Notes under the pieces: model-generated
What the model was told of the DNA's origin: nothing
The model's input: only the letters and a program-made list of their open reading frames with translations
Database searches by the model: none
Part shown: piece after piece, positions 58,383 through 64,000 of the stretch
Layout of the letters: the number at the start of each line of letters is the position of its first letter
Position numbering within the stretch: the first letter of the stretch is position 1
Translations under genes and position numbers: made by a program
NCBI RefSeq assembly: GCF_016860545.1
Contig: NZ_BNEB01000005.1
Span: 310,001-374,000 of the forward strand
DNA from: Streptomyces asoensis
GTDB lineage: Bacteria; Actinomycetota; Actinomycetes; Streptomycetales; Streptomycetaceae
Length of the DNA stretch: 64,000 bases
Direction: 5' to 3'

Positions 58383-60392
58383 TTACGCGCTGGTGCGTCG
58401 CGCCGCTGCCTGAGTGATCCGGTCGAACATCACGCCGAGAAGGACGATGGCGAGACCCGCCGCGAGCCCCTTCCCGTACAGCTGTCCCTGCGAGAATCCG
58501 GCCACGACGTCGTAGCCGAGGGCGCCCGCTCCTACCAGGCCGCCCACAACAACCATCGACAGCACATAGATCAGACCCTGGTTGGTCGCGAGCGTCAGGG
58601 CACTGCGTGACATCGGCAGTTGAACCTTGGTGATGATCTGCCAGGTGGTGCACCCGGCCGAGGTGGCGGCCTCCACGGTGGTGCCGGGCACGGCCCGCAC
58701 CCCGTCCGCGATGATCTTTATCGCGACCGGCGCGGCGTACACGACCGCGGCCACGATCGCCGTGAAGCGCGTCGCGCCGAACAGCGCGAGGAACGGCACC
58801 AGATAGACGAACGGCGGCATGACCTGCGCCGCGTCCAGGCTGGGCCGCAGTACGCGGTCCACGAGCGCGCTGCGCCCCATCCAGACCCCGAAGACGACGC
58901 CGAGCAGCATGACCAGCACGGTCGCCACGAGGGTGGAGGCGAGCGTCGTCATGGCGTCCGACCACAGCCCCGTGCCGATCAGCAGACCGGCGCAGACCGC
59001 GGTGGTGACCCCGGCCCGCCACCCGCCGAGCACCGCGCCGAGCGCGATCAGCACGGCGGCGACGAGCCACCACGGGGAGTCGGTGAGCAGCGACTGGAAC
59101 GGGTTGAGCAGGCCGTCGGTGATGACGTCACGGAAGCCGTTCGTCAGACCCGAGAGGTGGTCCTGCGCCCAGGTCGTCACGTCGTCGGCCGTGGTCGCGA
59201 CGGTGCGGCCCGCGCCGCCCTCGCCGGGGAACTCGGCCGCCCACACATAGGTGTGCGAGAGGTAGACGAGCACCACGGCGGCCACCGCCCCGGCCGCGAG
59301 CAGCGGCCGCCGCCACCGGGTGAAGCGGCCGTCCGAGCGCCGCGCCGCCTCGGCGCGCGCACTCGCCGCCGTGGTGACGCGGTCCAGCACGATGGCCATG
59401 ACGACGATCGCGAGACCCGCGTTGAAGGCCGTACCGACGTCGAGGGACTGGAGGGCCTGCATGACGGTCTTGCCGAGGCCGGGGGCGTCGATCAGGGCCG
59501 CGATGGTCACCATCGCGAGGGCGGCCATGATGGTCTGGTTGACGCCCATCACCACAGTCCGCCTCGACATGGGCAGCAGGACCTTCGTCAGCGACTGGCG
59601 CCGTGTCGCGCCCAGCGAGTCGGCCGCCTCGACGGTCGTCTCCGGAACGGAACGGATGGCGTGCGCGGTGATGCGGATCGCGGGCGGGGCCGCGTAGATC
59701 ACGGTGGCGATCGTGGCGGAGGCACCGCCGATGAGGAAGATCAGGGTCAGCGGCGCCAGATAGACGAAGGTCGGCATCGTCTGCATCAGGTCGAGGAACG
59801 GTGTGAGGATCCGGTTGCACCGGTCGGAGAGCCCGGCCAGCACGCCCAGCGGGATCGCGAACAGCAGCGCCACGAACACCGCGCACAGGACGAGCGCCAG
59901 GGTGTCCATGCTCTCCTGCCACAGCCCCTGGAGCCCGAAGAACGTGAAGCCGGCCACGGCGAGCAGCGCGACCCGCCAGTTGCCGACGGCCCAGGAGACG
60001 TAGCCGGTGAGGCCGACGACGCCGAGCCAGCCGATCTGCGGCAGCGGGCGGTCGCCGGACGGCTGGGAGATGAGGTCCTGGACGAAGGTCACCAGGTTGT
60101 CGATGACCAGCCGGATCTCGTTGAAGAAGTACAGGAACAGCGGGTTGGAGTTGCGGTCGGCGCCGACGGAGTCCCGGATGTCGTTGAGCCACCGGTGCAG
60201 ATCGGTGAGGTCGGCCGCCGCCAGGGACAGGGTCTGCTTCCCGCGCAGCACGGCGAAGAGCACCAGCCAGACGAGCAGGATCGCGGCGACCGTCAGGGCC
60301 CGCCCGGGCCTGCGCACCGGCTCGGCGGGGGCGGCCGTCGGCACGGCGTCGGCCGGGTCCGTCTTCTCGGACTCCTCCACGGCGACGGTCAT
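58383..60392 (-). CDS. Betaine ABC permease with two fused permease domains (ProW-like)
   Basis: 669 residues, twice the usual ProW length. Two homologous halves each have helices and the EAA-type loop (VEAADSLGATRRQSLTKVLLPMSR and VEAATSAGCTTWQIITKVQLPMSR). Between the halves is an extracytoplasmic segment of about 70 residues. One polypeptide probably forms the whole transmembrane channel, unlike the homodimer of classic ProW. The ATG overlaps the ATPase stop (ATGA). Confidence 0.88.
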   Translation of the reverse strand: MTVAVEESEKTDPADAVPTAAPAEPVRRPGRALTVAAILLVWLVLFAVLRGKQTLSLAAADLTDLHRWLNDIRDSVGADRNSNPLFLYFFNEIRLVIDNLVTFVQDLISQPSGDRPLPQIGWLGVVGLTGYVSWAVGNWRVALLAVAGFTFFGLQGLWQESMDTLALVLCAVFVALLFAIPLGVLAGLSDRCNRILTPFLDLMQTMPTFVYLAPLTLIFLIGGASATIATVIYAAPPAIRITAHAIRSVPETTVEAADSLGATRRQSLTKVLLPMSRRTVVMGVNQTIMAALAMVTIAALIDAPGLGKTVMQALQSLDVGTAFNAGLAIVVMAIVLDRVTTAASARAEAARRSDGRFTRWRRPLLAAGAVAAVVLVYLSHTYVWAAEFPGEGGAGRTVATTADDVTTWAQDHLSGLTNGFRDVITDGLLNPFQSLLTDSPWWLVAAVLIALGAVLGGWRAGVTTAVCAGLLIGTGLWSDAMTTLASTLVATVLVMLLGVVFGVWMGRSALVDRVLRPSLDAAQVMPPFVYLVPFLALFGATRFTAIVAAVVYAAPVAIKIIADGVRAVPGTTVEAATSAGCTTWQIITKVQLPMSRSALTLATNQGLIYVLSMVVVGGLVGAGALGYDVVAGFSQGQLYGKGLAAGLAIVLLGVMFDRITQAAARRTSA

Positions 60393-61480
60393 CACATGTC
60401 GCCTTCCCGGCCGGCTACCACCGTCAGGATCTCCTCGGCGCCGACGAGGCCGAGCAGTTCGCCGTCGGCGACGATCCTGACCGGTCTGTCCGCCGCCAGC
60501 ACGGCCCGGGTCGCCTCCCGCACCACGACGTCGGGGCCGAGCTCCGGGCCGTCCAGGGCGTCGCCGTCCTGCGGCGGGCGCATGATCCACCGCAGGGTGA
60601 GCACGTCGCCGCGCGGCACGTCCTTGACGAACTCGCGTACGTAGTCGTCGGCCGGGGCGCCGACCAGCTCGTCTCCGGTGCCGCACTGGACCGTCCGGCC
60701 GTCACGCATGATCAGGATGCGGTCGCCCAGCTTGAGGGCCTCGGAGAGGTCGTGGGTGATGAACACCATCGTCTTGCCGACCTCGTGGTGCAGCCGGATG
60801 ACCTCGTTCTGCATGTCGCGGCGGATCAGCGGGTCGAGCGCGGAGAACGGCTCGTCGAAGAAGAGGACGTCAGGGTCGCCGGCCAGCGCGCGGGCGAGAC
60901 CGACGCGCTGCTGCATGCCGCCGGACAGCTGGTCGGGGTAGGAGTTCTCGTAGCCGGCGAGGCCAACCAGTTCCACGACCTCCCTGGCCCGTCCGGTCCG
61001 TTCGGCCCGGCTGAGCCCGCGGATCTCCAGGCCGAAGGCCACGTTGTCCACCACCCTGCGGTGGGGCAGCAGCCCGAAGTGCTGGAAGACCATGGAGAAC
61101 TTGCTGCGGCGCAGTTCGCGCAGGCGCCGGGCGTCCGCCTGCCGGATGTCCTCGCCCTCGAAGACGACCTCGCCGGCGGTGGGTTCGATCAGCCGGGTCA
61201 GACATCGCACCAGGGTGGACTTGCCCGAGCCGGACAGGCCCATGACGACGAAGACCTCGCCGGGCGAGACGTCGAAGCTCACGTCCCGTACGGCGGCGGT
61301 GCACCCGGTGCGGTCCATGAGCTCGCGGCGGGTGAGGCCGCACAGCTCGGCGGAGCCCGGTACCCGGTCTGCCTTCGGCCCGAACACCTTCCACAGATCG
61401 CGCACGGATATGACCGCAGAGCCGTCCGAGTCCTGGGGCGCGCCGCGGCGCTGCGCCACCTCGGTCTGTGTGGGGGTCAC
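60392..61480 (-). CDS. Betaine ABC transporter ATPase (ProV/OpuAA-like)
   Basis: 362 residues. Walker A GLSGSGKST, Q-loop FQHFGLLPHR, signature LSGGMQQR, Walker B VLFFDEPFSALD and H-loop THD are intact. The C-terminal 80 residues hold one weak CBS-like unit (PVRIVADGELLGLVGAEEIL), shorter than the two CBS domains of ProV that sense ionic strength. Start at the GTG 61480, after GAGGT. 20 bp after the aldehyde dehydrogenase gene. Confidence 0.9.
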   Translation of the reverse strand: MTPTQTEVAQRRGAPQDSDGSAVISVRDLWKVFGPKADRVPGSAELCGLTRRELMDRTGCTAAVRDVSFDVSPGEVFVVMGLSGSGKSTLVRCLTRLIEPTAGEVVFEGEDIRQADARRLRELRRSKFSMVFQHFGLLPHRRVVDNVAFGLEIRGLSRAERTGRAREVVELVGLAGYENSYPDQLSGGMQQRVGLARALAGDPDVLFFDEPFSALDPLIRRDMQNEVIRLHHEVGKTMVFITHDLSEALKLGDRILIMRDGRTVQCGTGDELVGAPADDYVREFVKDVPRGDVLTLRWIMRPPQDGDALDGPELGPDVVVREATRAVLAADRPVRIVADGELLGLVGAEEILTVVAGREGDM

Positions 61481-61500
61481 GATCGACCTCTTTTCGGCGT

Positions 61501-62970
61501 TCAGCCGCGGAACCAGCGCTGCGGCCGGGGTTGGATGTTCTGCCAGATGTGCTTGGGCTCTCGGTATTCGTCCAGCCCGGACGGTCCCAGCTCCCGGCCC
61601 ACGCCCGAGTGCCCGAAGCCACCCCATTCCGCCTGCGGCACATAGGGGTGGTAGTCGTTGATCCACACCGTGCCGTGGCGCAGTCGCCGGGCGACCCGCT
61701 GTGCCTTGCCGGCGTCCTGGGTCCAGACGGCGCCGGCGAGTCCGTACTCGGTGTCGTTGGCGATGCGGACGGCGTCGTCCTCGCCGGTGAAGGTCTCGAC
61801 GGTCAGCACGGGTCCGAAGGACTCCTCGTGCACCACCCGCATCTCCTGGGTGCACGCGTCGAGCACGGTCGGCGGGTAGTAGTGGCCGCCGGCGAGGGCG
61901 GGGTCGCCGGGGCGTTCCCCGCCGCAGCGCAGTACGGCGCCCTCGGCGAGTCCTGCGGCGACGTACGCCTCGACCTTCTCCAGGTGCCGCGCGGAGATCA
62001 GCGCGCCGGTCTCGGCGTCGGGGTCGAAGGGGCCGCCGAGGCGGATCAGGCGGGCGCGGCGCACGACCTCGTCGACGAAGCGGTCGTGCAGCGAGTCCTC
62101 GACGATCAGCCGGGCGCCCGCCGAGCAGACCTGCCCGGAGTGCAGGAAGACGGCGGTGAGGGCGAAGTCCACGGCCGTCTCGAAGTCGGCGTCGGCGAAG
62201 ACGACGTTGGGGTTCTTGCCGCCGAGTTCGAGCGCGACCTTCTTCACGGTCGCGGCGGCGGTGGCCATGATGCGGCGGCCGGTGTCCAGGCCTCCGGTGA
62301 AGGAGACGAGGTCGACGGCGGGGTCCTCGGCGAGGGGGGCGCCGGCCTCGGGACCGCTGCCCAGCACGAGGTTCGCGGCGCCGGCCGGCAGTCCGGCCTC
62401 GGCCAGCGCCCTCATCAGCAGGACGGAGGTGGAGGGGGTGAGTTCGCTGGGCTTGAGGACGATGGTGTTGCCCGCGGCGAGGGCGGGCGCGACCTTCCAG
62501 GAGGCTTGCAGCAGGGGGTAGTTCCAGGGCGTGATGAGCCCGCACACACCGACCGGTTCGTACACGACGCGGCTGACGGCGTCGTCCCGTCCGGTGTCGA
62601 TCACCCGGCCGGCGTCGGTGCCGGCGATGCCGCCGTAGTACCGGAAGCAGGAGACGACGTCGGCGATGTCGTACTCGCTCTCCACCAGGCGTTTGCCGGT
62701 GTCCAGCGACTCGGCGCGGGCGAACTCCTTGGCGTCGCGTTCGACGAGGTCGGCGGTGCGCAGCAGCAGGGCGCCGCGTTCCCGTTCGGGGGTGCGGGGC
62801 CAGGGGCCCTCGTCGAAGGCGCGGCGGGCCGCGGCGATCGCCGCCTCGGTGTCGGGACGTGTCCCCTCGGACACGGTCGCCGCGAGCGTGCCGTCGGCGG
62901 GACAGCGGATTTCCCGAAGGCCGCCGGCCGCCGGCTCCCGCCATTCACCGTCCACATACAGGTCTGCCAC
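61501..62970 (-). CDS. Betaine aldehyde dehydrogenase-like NAD(P)-dependent enzyme
   Basis: 489 residues, ALDH superfamily. The glutamate general base is in ALELGGKNPN and the catalytic cysteine in HSGQVCSAGARLIV; the NAD site is FTGGLDTGR. Closest in type to betaine aldehyde dehydrogenases; it would oxidise betaine aldehyde to betaine, fed by choline. The GTG at 62970 has GAAGGG eight bases upstream. First gene of the uptake operon. No choline dehydrogenase is visible here. Other aldehydes are possible. Confidence 0.85.
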   Translation of the reverse strand: MADLYVDGEWREPAAGGLREIRCPADGTLAATVSEGTRPDTEAAIAAARRAFDEGPWPRTPERERGALLLRTADLVERDAKEFARAESLDTGKRLVESEYDIADVVSCFRYYGGIAGTDAGRVIDTGRDDAVSRVVYEPVGVCGLITPWNYPLLQASWKVAPALAAGNTIVLKPSELTPSTSVLLMRALAEAGLPAGAANLVLGSGPEAGAPLAEDPAVDLVSFTGGLDTGRRIMATAAATVKKVALELGGKNPNVVFADADFETAVDFALTAVFLHSGQVCSAGARLIVEDSLHDRFVDEVVRRARLIRLGGPFDPDAETGALISARHLEKVEAYVAAGLAEGAVLRCGGERPGDPALAGGHYYPPTVLDACTQEMRVVHEESFGPVLTVETFTGEDDAVRIANDTEYGLAGAVWTQDAGKAQRVARRLRHGTVWINDYHPYVPQAEWGGFGHSGVGRELGPSGLDEYREPKHIWQNIQPRPQRWFRG

Positions 62971-62990
62971 GCGCCATGCCCTTCGACCGA

Positions 62991-63030
62991 AATGCGTTGC
63001 GCATTGTGCATCCAATTGCTTGTGGTGGAA
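62991..63030 (-). promoter_or_regulatory. Promoter and operator of the aldehyde dehydrogenase/betaine uptake operon
   Basis: On the minus strand TTCCAC (63030-63025), 16-bp spacer, CACAAT (63008-63003). Directly after the -10 is the perfect 6-bp-arm inverted repeat AATGCGTTGCGCATT (62991-63005), which contains GTTGCGCA. The -35 is weak. Confidence 0.5.
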
Positions 63031-63109
63031 CACCCTGGCGAATGTGCAGACATACGTCAAGAGGTTGGCCGATGACGATTTCGCCATGCGGGCAGTTGCC
63101 GTGCCGCCC

Positions 63110-63172
63110 TTGACCGCGGGGGGTGCCGAGCCGACCATGTTGCGTATCGCTCATCCAGTTGTGCAATACGCA
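63110..63172 (+). promoter_or_regulatory. purU promoter and operator
   Basis: TTGACC (63110-63115), 17-bp spacer, GACCAT (63133-63138). GTTGCGTA (63139-63146) begins at the next base. TGCGTAT here and ATACGCA at 63166-63172 form 7-bp arms 18 bp apart. Confidence 0.55.
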
Positions 63173-63188
63173 CCGACGGAGGCCGCTT

Positions 63189-64000
63189 ATGTCCCCTCGC
63201 CCCCAACCCGGCCGTGAGTACGTCCTCACCCTCTCGTGTCCCGACAGCGCGGGCCTGGTCCACGCCGTGAGCGGCTTCCTCGTCCGGAACTCGGGCAACA
63301 TCCTGGAGAGCCAGCAGTTCGACGACCGGCTTCAGGGCCGTTTCTTCATGAGGGTCCACTTCGACGTTTCCGATCCCCGGGCGGATCTGGAAAATCTGCG
63401 TTACCGGTTCGGTCCGGTGGCGGAGGCCCACCGCATCTCCTGGACCCTGCGGGACGCCTCCACGCCGACCCGCACGCTCCTCATGGTGTCCAGGTTCGGC
63501 CACTGCCTCAACGACCTGCTCTTCCGCCGGCGCACCGGCGCCCTGAACATCGAGATCCCCGCGATCGTCTCCAATCACCGGGACTTCGAGAAGCTGGCCG
63601 ACACCTACGACATTCCCTTCCACCACATCCCGGTGACCCGGGACGACAAGCCCGCGGCCGAGGCACGGCTGCTGGAGCTGGTCCGCGAACTGCGCGTGGA
63701 CCTGGTGGTGCTGGCCCGCTACATGCAGGTCCTCTCGGACGACCTGTGCAAGCAGCTCGAAGGCCGCGCGATCAACATCCACCACTCCTTCCTCCCCAGT
63801 TTCAAGGGCGCCCGACCGTACGTGCAGGCCTACGACCGCGGGGTGAAGCTCGTCGGCGCGACCGCGCACTACGTGACACCGGACCTGGACGAGGGACAGA
63901 TCATCGAGCAGGACGTGGTCCGGGTGGACCACTCGCTCGACCCCGGGGAACTGGTGACGGTCGGCCGGGACGTCGAGGCCCAGGTCCTCGCCCACGCGGT
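63189..64000 (+). CDS. purU: Formyltetrahydrofolate deformylase, cut by window edge
   Basis: 270 codons visible, running off the right edge. N-terminal ACT domain (YVLTLSCPDSAGLVHAVSGFLVRNSGNILESQQFDD), then a formyl-transferase-fold domain with the catalytic INIHHSFLPSFKGA. It hydrolyses 10-formyl-THF to formate and THF. This fits the neighbouring betaine/sarcosine enzymes, which load THF with one-carbon units. The ATG is preceded by GGAGG. Only the last residues of the usual 285-295 are missing. Confidence 0.93.
   Translation, partial: MSPRPQPGREYVLTLSCPDSAGLVHAVSGFLVRNSGNILESQQFDDRLQGRFFMRVHFDVSDPRADLENLRYRFGPVAEAHRISWTLRDASTPTRTLLMVSRFGHCLNDLLFRRRTGALNIEIPAIVSNHRDFEKLADTYDIPFHHIPVTRDDKPAAEARLLELVRELRVDLVVLARYMQVLSDDLCKQLEGRAINIHHSFLPSFKGARPYVQAYDRGVKLVGATAHYVTPDLDEGQIIEQDVVRVDHSLDPGELVTVGRDVEAQVLAHA

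Noticed and set aside
58620..60644. 674-codon plus-strand open frame opposite the betaine permease
   Set aside because: Shadow of the permease gene: Arg/Gly/Asp-rich, no domain.

Overview
The window is a stretch of chromosome from a Streptomyces or a very close relative. The DNA is very GC-rich with strong third-position bias. In-frame TTA leucine codons are almost absent; I found two. The gene content is typical of the genus: a WhiB-like protein, SpoIIE-type phosphatases with RsbW-like kinases, a RamCSAB-type lanthipeptide operon, sugar ABC importers without their own ATPase, secreted streptogrisin-type protease and pectate lyase. Nothing looks like a phage, an insertion sequence, a CRISPR array or an RNA gene.

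Layout. 1-5.6 kb: the tail of a DinB-like gene, a 1385-residue fused sensor kinase/receiver/PP2C/anti-sigma-kinase protein overlapping an anti-anti-sigma gene, and a TTA-containing short-chain dehydrogenase. 5.6-12.4 kb (minus): a class III lanthipeptide operon made of a LanKC synthetase with a TTA codon, a 41-residue precursor peptide and two half-ABC exporters, one with a degenerate ATPase site. 13.1-16.4 kb: a second PP2C phosphatase and a membrane Ser/Thr kinase. 16.4-23.2 kb (minus): an alpha-glucosidase/binding protein/two-permease sugar operon and an orphan binding protein. 23.3-26.9 kb: PadR regulator with an FtsX/MacB-type ABC system. 26.9-28.6 kb: RsbW-like ATPase and a spore photoproduct lyase homologue.

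28.7-33.5 kb: a two-gene unit of a small Trypco1-like protein and a 1456-residue trypsin-STAND ATPase-transmembrane-WD40 protein. This is the best candidate for a poorly described conflict or immunity system. 33.5-37 kb: polyprenyl synthase, a catalase-fold protein, a broken DUF1360 gene and a DUF2231-Rieske protein. 37.1-42.4 kb (minus): carboxylate-amine ligase, asparagine-synthase-like amidotransferase and S9 peptidase, probably one pathway making or turning over a small peptide amide. 42.4-45.3 kb: hydroxypyruvate-isomerase-like gene under LacI-type operators, a degenerate repeat tract, and a LacI regulator. 45.5-49.4 kb: WhiB-like gene ending in a 19-bp tandem repeat, then divergent pectate lyase and protease genes, each with a palindromic LacI-type operator.

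49.5-64 kb: a choline/betaine-derived one-carbon block. It holds dimethylglycine dehydrogenase, sarcosine oxidase (soxB, a fused soxD-soxA, soxG), a betaine ABC importer with a double permease, betaine-aldehyde dehydrogenase and, at the right edge, formyl-THF deformylase (purU). Its three predicted promoters all carry the same GTTGCG(C/T)A motif directly after the -10 box, which suggests one shared repressor.
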